Source: CAVRZY01 sp963725415
Lineage (GTDB): Bacteria > Acidobacteriota > Terriglobia > Bryobacterales > Bryobacteraceae
Assembly: GCA_963725415.1 (NCBI GenBank)
Contig: CAVRZY010000127.1
Location: 1-16,362, forward strand
Length of the DNA stretch: 16,362 nt
Direction of reading: 5' to 3'
The notes beneath the pieces were generated by a model that saw only the letters and a list, made by a program, of their open reading frames with translations, did not search any database and was not told the origin of the DNA. Shown piece after piece: positions 9,113 to 16,361 of the stretch (its first letter is position 1; the number at the start of each line of letters is the position of its first letter). A program made the translations under genes and the position numbers.

Positions 9113-9778
9113 ATGCTCGAAGACCTGATCATCGTCGGCGCGGGAGGCAGCTCGCGGAATATCGCCTGGGTGGTTGAAGACATCAACCGAGTCGAGCCGC
9201 GATGGAATCTGCTTGGGTTTCTGGACGACGATCCTGCCAAACACGGGCAGACCGTGCATGGCTACCCGATCCTGGGACCGGTGTCCTCAGCCTCTAGCTA
9301 CGGAGCGTGCCGGTTTGTGGTGGGAATTGCCAATCACAAGTACCCCCTGATCCGAAAGACCGTGGTGGAAAGAATGGGTCTTGAAGCGGAGCGTTTTGTG
9401 ACGCTGGTCCACCCCTCAGCCTGTGTCTGCCCCCATGCCACACTGGGCGCGGGAATCGCCATTCTGCCCAATGTCGTGGTGTGTTCCGATGCAGTCATCG
9501 GTAACCACGTGATTGTCAATAGCCTCTCCACGGTCGGGCATAACGCCTCGGTCGGAGATTACGCCACGATTGCCCCCTTGGCGGCGGCCAGCGGGTTCTC
9601 GCGGCTGGCGCCTGGCGCCTATCTGGGGGCCAGAAGCGTCCTCCTCCCGGGAGTGAAGGTGGGAGAAGGGGCTGTGGTGGGAATCGGAGCGGTGGTTGTG
9701 AAGGACGTGCCGCCCCACACCACGGTTTTCGGCAATCCGGCCAGGCCGCTGCGAGGTGTCAAGCATGTCAAGCCCTGA
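9113..9778 (+). CDS. NeuD/PglD-like sugar O/N-acyltransferase
   Basis: The 222-residue protein matches the NeuD/PglD family, which transfers acetyl or related acyl groups to sugars or UDP-amino-sugars. A Rossmann-like N-terminal domain (LIIVGAGGSSRNIA, then GFLDDD) binds the sugar nucleotide. A C-terminal left-handed beta-helix of hexapeptide repeats (about 100-210) forms the acyl-CoA site. His143 in STVGHNASVGDY aligns with the catalytic base of PglD. ATG at 9113 is chosen because the conserved domain begins right there (MLEDLIIVG); an upstream in-frame ATG at 9089 adds only eight unconserved residues. It opens a six-gene operon and overlaps the deacetylase gene by 14 bp. The acyl donor and sugar are not determined. 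The ligase gene downstream suggests the donor may not be acetyl-CoA. Confidence 0.88.
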   Translation: MLEDLIIVGAGGSSRNIAWVVEDINRVEPRWNLLGFLDDDPAKHGQTVHGYPILGPVSSASSYGACRFVVGIANHKYPLIRKTVVERMGLEAERFVTLVHPSACVCPHATLGAGIAILPNVVVCSDAVIGNHVIVNSLSTVGHNASVGDYATIAPLAAASGFSRLAPGAYLGARSVLLPGVKVGEGAVVGIGAVVVKDVPPHTTVFGNPARPLRGVKHVKP

Positions 9779-10534
9779 CCGGTGGAGCAGCCCGCCCCAC
9801 CAGGTGGCTGTCACCATCGACGTCGAGTGGGCGCACCCCGAGGTACTGGACGACATCCTCCGCCTTATCGCCGAGCGAAATCTGCGTGCGACTTGCTTCT
9901 GCACCCACGCTGGGATAGTCATGCCCCGCCATGAACGCGCTTTACACCCGAACTTCCGGCGCCAGCGTAATAGCCTGCTCGAGGACGGGACCCGGATGAG
10001 TTGAGTCGCTGGACGGACGAGGATTTCTACCGCTTTGTGATCCGCTCCACACAGGCCTTCTGCCCGGAGGCGGTCGGCGCTCGATCGCACTGCCTATTCT
10101 ACGATTCGGCCTTGCTGCCGATCTATCGGGAGTTGGGACTCCAGTACGAAAGCAGCTACTTCCTTCCTCTGACCCCGGGCCTCGGGCCGGTGTGGAAAGG
10201 CTGCGACATCCTCGCCCTGCCAATCTACTATCTCGATTACTGGGACTTGCGTAATCAGGCCACGGGGTTCACCCTGGCCGGGCTACACCTGGAGCGGCCT
10301 GGGCTCAAGGTCGTCGGTTTCCATCCCAACATCGTTTTCATCAATGCTGCCACTCTGGAGCAGTATCTCGACAGCAAGGCGCACTATCACGATCCGGAAG
10401 GTCTGCGGAGACTGCGTCACTCCGGACGCGGAGCCCGCACGCTGTTCGTGGAATTGCTGGACTATCTGGGGTCGGGCCGTCTTGCCGTGTCCACTCTGGC
10501 GGAGGTGAACGCGCGATGCCGGGAGTCCAGGTGA
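9765..10534 (+). CDS. WbmS-like polysaccharide deacetylase (one apparent frameshift)
   Basis: This gene encodes a NodB-fold deacetylase of the WbmS-like type, which removes N-acyl groups from sugars in surface-glycan synthesis. In frame from ATG 9765 come VTIDVEWAHPEVLDDIL (metal-site Asp19), THAG (His48) and ALHPNF (His61). A stop at 10002-10004 then ends the frame. The other half continues one base back in ELSRWTDEDFYRFVI, ARSHCLFYDSALLPIYRELG and VVGFHPNIVFIN, all one family. Adding one base near 9996-10001 gives a single 256-residue protein, the expected size for one domain. The start is supported by GAGGTG at 9753-9758. The overlaps of 14 bp upstream and 19 bp downstream fit coupled translation. 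A true split, with the second half starting at TTG 10001, is possible but less likely because neither half holds a complete active site. Confidence 0.8.
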
Positions 10535-11517
10535 AGGTCTCCAGGAAGACCTGGCTGGGGGCGCTTCGGGGCGCAGTGGCCGCCGCGTTGGTGGCCTGGC
10601 TGATCCTCTCTGGCCGCCTGGATTTCAAGACTCTGGCCGGCGTACAGCTTGGCTGGGCTTTCCTTGGCGCGGTTGTCTCGAAGCTGGTCGGGTGCCTGGT
10701 GCCATTGATCCGGTGGCACTACCTGGTTCGCGCGCAGCACCTGGAGCTTCGGCTGCAAACCGCAGTTCACATCGGGCTGATCGGCTATTTCCTCGCCATC
10801 ATCATGCCCGCGATGCTGGGGCTGGACGGGGCTCGACTGGTCTACGGCGCCCGGCGCAACGTGGGACGCAAGGAAGCTGTGCTGTCCACGATCTTGATGG
10901 ATCGCCTGATCGGCCTGGTCGCCCTGATCCTGCTCGCGGTTGTCTTCGGAAGCGCGTTTCTGCTACACAGTTCTAACATGGCCATGGCCGAACCAGTCTT
11001 GTATCTGGCGGGCGTCCTTGCGATGGGGGCAGCAGTGGCAGCGTTTCTGGCGAGCCGGCATGCGCGGCAGGTCCTGGCCGCGCTCTCCTGGAAGCCCTTT
11101 CAACGCCTGATGGCGGCAGTGGCGGAGTACCGGCGCCATGAAGGAGTTCTCGTGGCGGCCCTCCTGCTGTCTTTCCTTGGGCACTTGAGCGGCATCGCCT
11201 GCGCCTACTTCGCTTTTCTAATGCTGAACCTCACGCCGCCGCTCCCGACGGTCTGCGCAATCATCCCGCTGGTGAATCTTTCCAGGGGCATCCCGCTGAC
11301 CCCCATGGGCCTTGGGGTGGTGGATTCAGTCTCCGAGACACTGTTCTCGGCGGTGGGCATCGACGGGGGGGTGGAGGTCAGCCTGGTCCTCCGCATGGTC
11401 GCCCTGCTGGTGTTCGCGGGCTGCGGCGCGGCCTACCTGTTCCCGGTAGCTCGAGTCGGGCGCACCAGCCTGCGCGATCTCCGCTTGTCGGCCCGCCCGG
11501 AGGCGACATGCGACTGA
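10516..11517 (+). CDS. Flippase-like integral membrane protein (LPG-synthase TM domain family)
   Basis: The 333-residue protein is almost entirely hydrophobic, with about seven or eight membrane helices. It resembles the lysylphosphatidylglycerol synthase transmembrane/UPF0104 family: an N-terminal helix (GAVAAALVAWLILSG), the conserved polar stretch LGLDGARLVYGARRNVGRKEAVLSTILMDRLIG (about 107-139), and a late glycine-rich motif around IPLTPMGLGVVDS. The catalytic aminoacyl-transfer domain of true MprF is absent, so this is the flippase-like half alone. Members occur in glycan and glycolipid clusters and may move a polyprenyl-linked or lipid-linked sugar across the inner membrane. That role is inferred from context. 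ATG at 10516 follows GGAGGTG with good spacing and overlaps the deacetylase gene by 19 bp. Confidence 0.82.
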   Translation: MPGVQVKVSRKTWLGALRGAVAAALVAWLILSGRLDFKTLAGVQLGWAFLGAVVSKLVGCLVPLIRWHYLVRAQHLELRLQTAVHIGLIGYFLAIIMPAMLGLDGARLVYGARRNVGRKEAVLSTILMDRLIGLVALILLAVVFGSAFLLHSSNMAMAEPVLYLAGVLAMGAAVAAFLASRHARQVLAALSWKPFQRLMAAVAEYRRHEGVLVAALLLSFLGHLSGIACAYFAFLMLNLTPPLPTVCAIIPLVNLSRGIPLTPMGLGVVDSVSETLFSAVGIDGGVEVSLVLRMVALLVFAGCGAAYLFPVARVGRTSLRDLRLSARPEATCD

Positions 11518-12401
11518 GCGAACTAACCGGGATAGCGCCCTTCGAACTGGTTCGCGATTCGGAGTTCGAATCACTCGGCCTTCTCTCCCACGACGCACCC
11601 AGGATGCTGGTCGTGTTGTACGACGCCAAATTCCTGCGCCGGGAATTGCTGAAAAACGACCGCGTCGCCTGCGTCATCGCGCCGCGGGAGCTGGCGCCGG
11701 CTATCCCCGGTTCCCTCGGCCTGGCGGTGGCCGAAGACCCGAGAGGATGCTTCTATGAAATCCATGACCATCTGTGGCGCCACACCGATTTCTACTGGAG
11801 CGATTTTGACAGCGAGATCTCGCCCGAAGCCCGTGTTCACGCTGCCGCCTGTGTTGCGCCCCGCAACGTCCGCATCGGCCGTGGAACCGTGATCGAGCCC
11901 AATGTGACGGTGCTCGAACACTGTCTGATCGGCGAGGAGGTGGTGCTGAGGGCGGGCAGCGTCATCGGAGCGGAGGGCTTCGATCCAAAAGCATTCGGTG
12001 ATACCGTCCGCATCATTCCTCATGCCGGCGGGGTGGCCATCCGGGATCGGGTCGAGATCCAGGCCAACAGCGTGGTGTGCCGCTGCGTCTTCCGCGGGTT
12101 CACCGAAATCGGCGAGGACACCAAGATCAGCACCTTGGTGAACGTGTCGCACAACGTGAGAATCGGAAAACGCTGCCGCATCGCCTCCGGCGCTTGCTTG
12201 ATGGGCAGCGTGCGCATCGGCAACGACGTCTGGATCGGGCCGAATGCGACCATTTCCAACCAGATCCGCGTCGGCGATGGCGCCGCGGTGTCGCTGGGCG
12301 CGGTGGTGGTGCGGGACGTGCCTGCCGGCCAGCGGGTGTCGGGCAACTTCGCTGTCGAGCACCGGAGATTCCTGGCCTCTTTTCGCAACCTACTACAATG
12401 A
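11508..12401 (+). CDS. LpxD-like hexapeptide N-acyltransferase
   Basis: The 297-residue protein has the LpxD plan: an N-terminal uridine-binding-like domain (about 1-95, including SELTGIAPFELVRDSEF and AEDPRGCFYEIHDHLW), then a left-handed beta-helix (about 104-285). His215 in VNVSHNVRIG corresponds to the catalytic histidine of LpxD (motif AHNVVIG), and the preceding HAGGVAIRDRVEIQANSVV also follows that family. LpxD transfers 3-hydroxyacyl chains from ACP to UDP-3-O-acyl-glucosamine in lipid A synthesis. Here the operon context and the divergent sequence suggest a different amino sugar and perhaps an acyl-CoA donor made by the next gene. It is probably not the housekeeping lpxD, since no lpxA, lpxB or fabZ is adjacent. 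GGAGG at 11499-11503 supports the ATG at 11508. It overlaps the flippase gene by 10 bp and the ligase by ATGA. Confidence 0.85.
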   Translation: MRLSELTGIAPFELVRDSEFESLGLLSHDAPRMLVVLYDAKFLRRELLKNDRVACVIAPRELAPAIPGSLGLAVAEDPRGCFYEIHDHLWRHTDFYWSDFDSEISPEARVHAAACVAPRNVRIGRGTVIEPNVTVLEHCLIGEEVVLRAGSVIGAEGFDPKAFGDTVRIIPHAGGVAIRDRVEIQANSVVCRCVFRGFTEIGEDTKISTLVNVSHNVRIGKRCRIASGACLMGSVRIGNDVWIGPNATISNQIRVGDGAAVSLGAVVVRDVPAGQRVSGNFAVEHRRFLASFRNLLQ

Positions 12402-13936
12402 ATCTCTCCTGTCCGCCTGCTTCGATCCATGATCTCTTGAGGGCTCAGGCCGCTCGCCAGCCGGAAGCAGCGGCGATTCTGGCCCCGGGCCGAAGTCCTC
12501 TGAGCTATGCGGGACTCCTTGGCCAGGCCGAGGCCGCGGTCAGCGCACTGAATGCCCTGGGTCTGGGTCGCAATGATCGGGTGGCCCTGGTGCTTCCGAA
12601 TGGTCCCGAGTTGGCGGCGGCCTTTGTGGCGCTGGGCGCTGGCGTCACCTGCGCGCCTCTCAATCCCGCCTACCGCGAGGGGGAGTTCGATTTCTACCTG
12701 TCCGACCTGGGCGCCAAGGCCCTGGTCATCGGGGGTAGCTCGCACTCGCCGGCCGTCGCTGTGGCGCAGGAGCGGGGCATCCCGATCATCGAGCTCAAAT
12801 CGGACAGCAGCCAACCTGCGGGTGTTTTCTCGCTGAGTGGCGAGCCATGGCAGGCAGGCCCACCTCGAGGCTTCAGCGGCCCGCCGGATATCGCTCTGGC
12901 GCTGCACACCTCGGGCACCACCTCCCGCCCCAAGCTAGTCCCCCTGACCCAGACCAACATCTGCACCTCGGCCTTTAACATCGCCCAGTCGCTGTCACTG
13001 AACGCCAGCGACCGGTGTCTGAACGTGATGCCGCTGTTCCACATCCACGGTTTACTGGGAGCGCTTCTGTCCACGTTAGCGGCGGGAGGAAGCGTGGTCT
13101 GTACACCGGGGTTCGACGCCATCCGCTTCTTTCGCTGGATGCAGGAATTCCAGCCCACCTGGTACACGGCTGTTCCCACCATGCACCAGGCCATCGTGGC
13201 CCGCGCGGCGCGCAACCAGGAGATCGTGGCCGCCTCGGGGCTGCGGCTGATTCGGTCCTGCTCTTCGGCGCTGCTGCCTCAAGTCATGGCCGAAGTCGAG
13301 CGGGTCTTCCGGGCGCCGGTGATCGAGTCTTACGGGATGACGGAGGCGGCGCACCAGATGGCCAGCAGTCCCCTGCCGCCGCGCGTACGCAAGCCCGGCT
13401 CGGTCGGAGTGGCCGCCGGTCCGGAGCTCGGCATCATGGATCAAGCAGGCCGCCTGCTGGGACCGGGCCAGACCGGCGAGGTGGTGGTACGTGGGCCAAG
13501 CATCACCCCGGGTTACGAGGGCAACCCCGAGGCCAATGCCAGGGCCTTCACCGCTGGCTGGTTCCGGACCGGCGATCAAGGGTATCTGGATGAGGATGGT
13601 TACCTCTACCTCACTGGCCGCCTCAAAGAGATCATCAATCGGGGCGGCGAAAAGATCTCTCCGCGTGAAATCGATGAGGTCCTGATGGACCATCCGGCGG
13701 TGGAACAGGCCCTCACTTTCGCTGTCCCGCATGCCAGTCTGGGCGAGGATGTTGCGGCGGCTGTCGTGCTGCGGGAAGGAAGCAACACCACCGAGAAAGA
13801 GATTCGTGAGTTCGCCTACAAGCACCTGGCCGACTTCAAGGTCCCTCGCCGGATCGTGTTTCTCCAGGAGATCCCAAGAGGTCCCACCGGCAAGCCCCAG
13901 CGGATCGGCCTGGCGCAGAAGCTGGGGTTGGGATGA
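12398..13936 (+). CDS. AMP-forming acyl-CoA synthetase, oxalate/malonate-CoA ligase-like
   Basis: The 512-residue enzyme belongs to the ANL superfamily and should activate a carboxylic acid as an acyl-adenylate, then acyl-CoA. Motifs in order are the P-loop HTSGTTSRPK (170-179), MPLFHIHGLLGALLSTLAAGG, YGMTEAAHQM (312-321), GWFRTGD (387-393), GRLKEIINRGGEKISPREID, and the catalytic Lys499 in PTGKPQR. Wording such as TWYTAVPTMHQ, the RSCSSALLP segment and SSPLPP..RKPGSVG is close, from memory, to the Pcs60/AAE3 oxalate-CoA ligase group rather than to long-chain fatty acid ligases. Chain specificity cannot be read with certainty. The ATG at 12398 overlaps the previous stop (ATGA) with no visible Shine-Dalgarno, implying translational reinitiation; longer in-frame starts upstream give non-homologous sequence. 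It overlaps the glycosyltransferase gene by ATGA. Confidence 0.9.
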   Translation: MNLSCPPASIHDLLRAQAARQPEAAAILAPGRSPLSYAGLLGQAEAAVSALNALGLGRNDRVALVLPNGPELAAAFVALGAGVTCAPLNPAYREGEFDFYLSDLGAKALVIGGSSHSPAVAVAQERGIPIIELKSDSSQPAGVFSLSGEPWQAGPPRGFSGPPDIALALHTSGTTSRPKLVPLTQTNICTSAFNIAQSLSLNASDRCLNVMPLFHIHGLLGALLSTLAAGGSVVCTPGFDAIRFFRWMQEFQPTWYTAVPTMHQAIVARAARNQEIVAASGLRLIRSCSSALLPQVMAEVERVFRAPVIESYGMTEAAHQMASSPLPPRVRKPGSVGVAAGPELGIMDQAGRLLGPGQTGEVVVRGPSITPGYEGNPEANARAFTAGWFRTGDQGYLDEDGYLYLTGRLKEIINRGGEKISPREIDEVLMDHPAVEQALTFAVPHASLGEDVAAAVVLREGSNTTEKEIREFAYKHLADFKVPRRIVFLQEIPRGPTGKPQRIGLAQKLGLG

Positions 13937-14934
13937 GCACCGTGCTGGTTTCCATCGTCTCGTTCGCCTACAACGAGGAGGAGAATCTGCCTGTTCTCTA
14001 CGACCGCCTGGTAGCGGTGCTCGGCGCCATGCAGGTCGAGTGGGAGTGGATCGTGGTGGACGATCGTTCCGCCGACGGCACCTTTGAGGTCATCCGAGAG
14101 ATCGCGGCCCGGGATCCGCGCGTGCGCGGCATCCGCTTGTCGAGAAACTTCGGCGCACACGCCGCCAAGACCTGCGGTCTGCATCAGGCCCGCGGGGATT
14201 GCGCCGTCAGCATGGCCTCCGATCTGCAAGATCCTCCGGAAACTATCCCTGCGCTGTACGCCCAGTGGCGGGGAGGGGCGCAGGCAGTCTGGGCGGTTCG
14301 CACCCGCCGTTTGGGCGAGAGAGCCAGCACCATCTGGTTTTCCCGCCTCTATCGCTGGATCATGCGCCATCTGGTGGGCTTGAAGGAGTTCCCCGCGGCC
14401 GGCGCCAGTTTCTGCCTGCTGGACCGCCGGGTGCTGGAGGCCTTGCGGCAGTTCCGGGAGACTAACGCCAGCGTGCTAGCGTTGCTGCACTGGATGGGCT
14501 TCCGCCAGGCCCGTGTGCCCTATGAGCAGCAGCCGCGGCTGCACGGGCGTTCCGGCTGGACGCTGGCGAAGAAAATCAGGCTCTTGATCGATTCGATCAC
14601 CTCCTTTAGCTGCCTGCCCATTCGGTTAATGGGCTGCGCCGGTTTTCTGGTGGCCGCGCTGGGCTGTCTGTACGGGGTCCGCGTCGCCGCAGTCGCCCTT
14701 GCTGGAGGCGCTATGCAGGGCTGGGCAGCGGTAATGGCAGCGGTCTTGGTGATCGGCGGGGCGCAGATGCTGGCACTGGGGATACTGGGCGAGTATCTGT
14801 GGCGGGCCCTGGCGGAATCTCGCCGCCGTCCCCTGTATCTCGTCGCGGAGAGCGTGGGGATGGGACAGGAGTCCCCGGCCGGCGGGACCAGCGGCCGTGC
14901 CGGGGGAATTGACGATTGCAGGATTGACGATTGA
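13933..14934 (+). CDS. GtrB/ArnC-like polyprenyl-phosphate glycosyltransferase
   Basis: This 333-residue family 2 glycosyltransferase has the DPM1/GtrB/ArnC layout: an N-terminal GT-A domain with VSFAYNEEENLP, VVDDRSADGT (Asp43-Asp44) and the metal-binding SDLQDPPE (Asp97, Asp100), then juxtamembrane helices and two membrane segments (about 234-258 and 265-288) after LHGRSGWTLAKKIRLLIDSITSFS. Such enzymes transfer a sugar from a nucleotide to undecaprenyl phosphate on the cytoplasmic face; the product is then flipped outward. It is the last gene of the operon and would supply the carrier-linked sugar. The start shares ATGA with the ligase stop. The last residues (GIDDCRIDD) come from an intergenic GATTGACGATTG repeat, so the tail looks recently extended into non-coding DNA. 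Confidence 0.9.
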   Translation: MSTVLVSIVSFAYNEEENLPVLYDRLVAVLGAMQVEWEWIVVDDRSADGTFEVIREIAARDPRVRGIRLSRNFGAHAAKTCGLHQARGDCAVSMASDLQDPPETIPALYAQWRGGAQAVWAVRTRRLGERASTIWFSRLYRWIMRHLVGLKEFPAAGASFCLLDRRVLEALRQFRETNASVLALLHWMGFRQARVPYEQQPRLHGRSGWTLAKKIRLLIDSITSFSCLPIRLMGCAGFLVAALGCLYGVRVAAVALAGGAMQGWAAVMAAVLVIGGAQMLALGILGEYLWRALAESRRRPLYLVAESVGMGQESPAGGTSGRAGGIDDCRIDD

Positions 14935-14980
14935 CGATGGCTGTGTCTGGCCGAGCGCTACGCTGGAATCGTCAATCGTC
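14926..14980. terminator. Convergent inverted repeat between glycosyltransferase and peptidase genes
   Basis: GACGATTGACGAT (14926-14938) and ATCGTCAATCGTC (14968-14980) are perfect 13-bp inverted arms. Between them lies an inner hairpin AGCG-CTA-CGCT (14954-14964). The element sits between two converging genes and overlaps the glycosyltransferase stop codon (14932-14934). It lacks a clear T-run, so bidirectional termination is plausible but unproven. Direct copies of ATTGACGATTG around 14909-14935 indicate a small repeat element. Confidence 0.55.
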
Positions 14981-14986
14981 CTGGCA

Positions 14987-16111
14987 CTACAGGTCCATGG
15001 GGAAGGTGTCCAACGCGGTGATGCCGTCCTTGCCCACCAGGTAGTTGTGTTCCAGCCGGATGCCCCCCTCGAGCACTTCACCATACAGGCCAGGCTCGCA
15101 GCCAATCACTTCGCCTTCCTGGATGACCTGGTCGCTGCCGGGCGTCAGCCAGGGGAACTCCCAGCCGTCCATGCCCAGGCCGTGGCCGGCGTGGTGCGTG
15201 AAGGAGCCCTTGGTGGGCGCGAAGGCGTCCAGGTGTGTCCGCAGCTCGTGGTACACCTGGCGGCCGGGAAGGCCGGGGCGGATCAGTCGCTGCGCCAGCG
15301 CGTGGGCCTCCATCACATGCGCCCAGGCGTCCTGTTGAAGCTGCGTCGGCTCGCCCACGATAAAGGTCCTGGTCAGGTCGCACATGTAGCCACGATGGAT
15401 GGGGAACAGATCGAGGATGTAAAGCTCGCCGGGGCGCAGGCGGTGGCTGGTGGGCGGGCCGCCTCCCTGGATGGCGCGCCGGCCGCAGGCGAAATCTCCC
15501 TTCAGCTCGACTGAGGTCTGAGCCTGGTTGACCATAGCTTCGTAAATGATGCTGTGGGCCTGGTACTCGGTCAAGCCCGGCTCAAGCCGCGACTTGATCG
15601 CAGCATAGGCAGCCTCGGCCAGGGTGGTGGTCGCGCGCATGCATTCCAGTTCGTCGGGATCTTTGCGGCGGCGCATCTCATCCAGCACGGGCGTGACGTT
15701 GCGGGGCTGCTGCGGGGAAAGCGTGCGCACCACTTCGCCCAGCCGGAAATCGATGAACTCGTACTCCAGAGCCACCGAGCCGGCGCCCGCCGGGACACCT
15801 TTGACGGCCTGACAGACCCGGCCATCCAGCTCCTCGTCCATCGTCGAGCGGCTGAAGGGCCGCTCCAACGTGTAGGCGGTATAAACGCACACCTCGTCCA
15901 CTGCCGAGCAACGCGGCTCCTGGTTGGTGCACAGCAGACTCTTGCCCGAGGCCCTCAGCACGAACACATGCGGCAGGGCCGGGCTCACCAGCACGCCCGA
16001 AAAATAGTAGATGGTCTTGGGATTGGCCAGGACCACCAGCTCCAGCTCCTGGTCTTCCATGTGCCGCAGCAGGCGCTTCTGGCGCTCGCGGCAGTTCTCC
16101 AGTTTCAGCAT
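14987..16111 (-). CDS. M24 family Xaa-Pro aminopeptidase/dipeptidase
   Basis: The 374-residue cytoplasmic metallopeptidase should remove N-terminal residues ahead of proline or split Xaa-Pro dipeptides. An N-terminal creatinase-like domain (about 5-145, with ANPKTIYYFSGV) precedes the pita-bread catalytic domain (about 150-374). All five dinuclear metal ligands are present: Asp234 (LDLFP), Asp245 (CDLTRTF), His310 (HHAGHGLG), Glu339 (CEPGLY) and Glu354 (RLEHNY), so the enzyme should be active. The ATG at 16111 is preceded by GGAG at good spacing. It runs against the glycan operon and lies 46 bp after the end of another minus-strand gene, with a possible promoter between. Nothing ties it to the glycan genes. 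Confidence 0.93.
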   Translation of the reverse strand: MLKLENCRERQKRLLRHMEDQELELVVLANPKTIYYFSGVLVSPALPHVFVLRASGKSLLCTNQEPRCSAVDEVCVYTAYTLERPFSRSTMDEELDGRVCQAVKGVPAGAGSVALEYEFIDFRLGEVVRTLSPQQPRNVTPVLDEMRRRKDPDELECMRATTTLAEAAYAAIKSRLEPGLTEYQAHSIIYEAMVNQAQTSVELKGDFACGRRAIQGGGPPTSHRLRPGELYILDLFPIHRGYMCDLTRTFIVGEPTQLQQDAWAHVMEAHALAQRLIRPGLPGRQVYHELRTHLDAFAPTKGSFTHHAGHGLGMDGWEFPWLTPGSDQVIQEGEVIGCEPGLYGEVLEGGIRLEHNYLVGKDGITALDTFPMDL

Positions 16112-16137
16112 CGAGGTTCTCCAACCACCAGGCTTGC

Positions 16138-16143
16138 AGTATA
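16138..16143 (-). promoter_or_regulatory. Possible -10 element for the M24 peptidase gene
   Basis: On the minus strand TATACT (16143 to 16138) is a strong -10 hexamer, 26 bases before the ATG at 16111. The expected -35 position, inside the end of the upstream gene, has no good match, so the promoter call is tentative. Confidence 0.35.
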
Positions 16144-16157
16144 CATCGAAGCCCCGG

Positions 16158-16361
16158 TCATCGAGGCGGGCGCAGGCAGATGCCCTGCCGCTCCCACTGT
16201 GCGCGGTACTGCGGCATTTCCGGCTCGGGGCAGGCCGTCGAGACGGAGACCGCCTTGGCCGTTACGTCCCAGTCGGCCCAGGCCCACAGCCCGATTCGGG
16301 ACTGCGCTTGTGCGCTGCCCCCGGTGAACCTGATTGTGGAAGCGCCCGGGCCGACTTCGGC
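16158..16361 (-). CDS. 3' end of an unrecognised minus-strand gene (partial)
   Basis: One minus-strand frame is open from the right edge to a TGA at 16158-16160 and encodes 67 residues, containing SRIGLWAWADWDVTAKAVSV and ending QWERQGICLRPPR. About 84% of its codons end in G or C against about 64% G/C at second positions, a pattern typical of real genes in this window. It ends 46 bp before the M24 peptidase gene on the same strand. I do not recognise a family. Other frames here are open only over short spans. Confidence is limited because the 5' part is outside the window. Confidence 0.45.
   Translation of the reverse strand, partial: AEVGPGASTIRFTGGSAQAQSRIGLWAWADWDVTAKAVSVSTACPEPEMPQYRAQWERQGICLRPPR

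Noticed and set aside
8902..9177. Small plus-strand open frame before the glycan operon
   Set aside because: It runs into the NeuD-like gene in another frame, lacks a ribosome-binding site and has an improbable composition.
12077..12397. Longer N-terminus for the acyl-CoA ligase
   Set aside because: The added residues are an Arg-rich shadow of the LpxD-like gene; homologous ligase sequence starts at 12398.
15554..16327. 257-residue plus-strand open frame opposite the M24 peptidase
   Set aside because: It overlaps a peptidase with all metal ligands intact on the other strand; the translated sequence has no family features.
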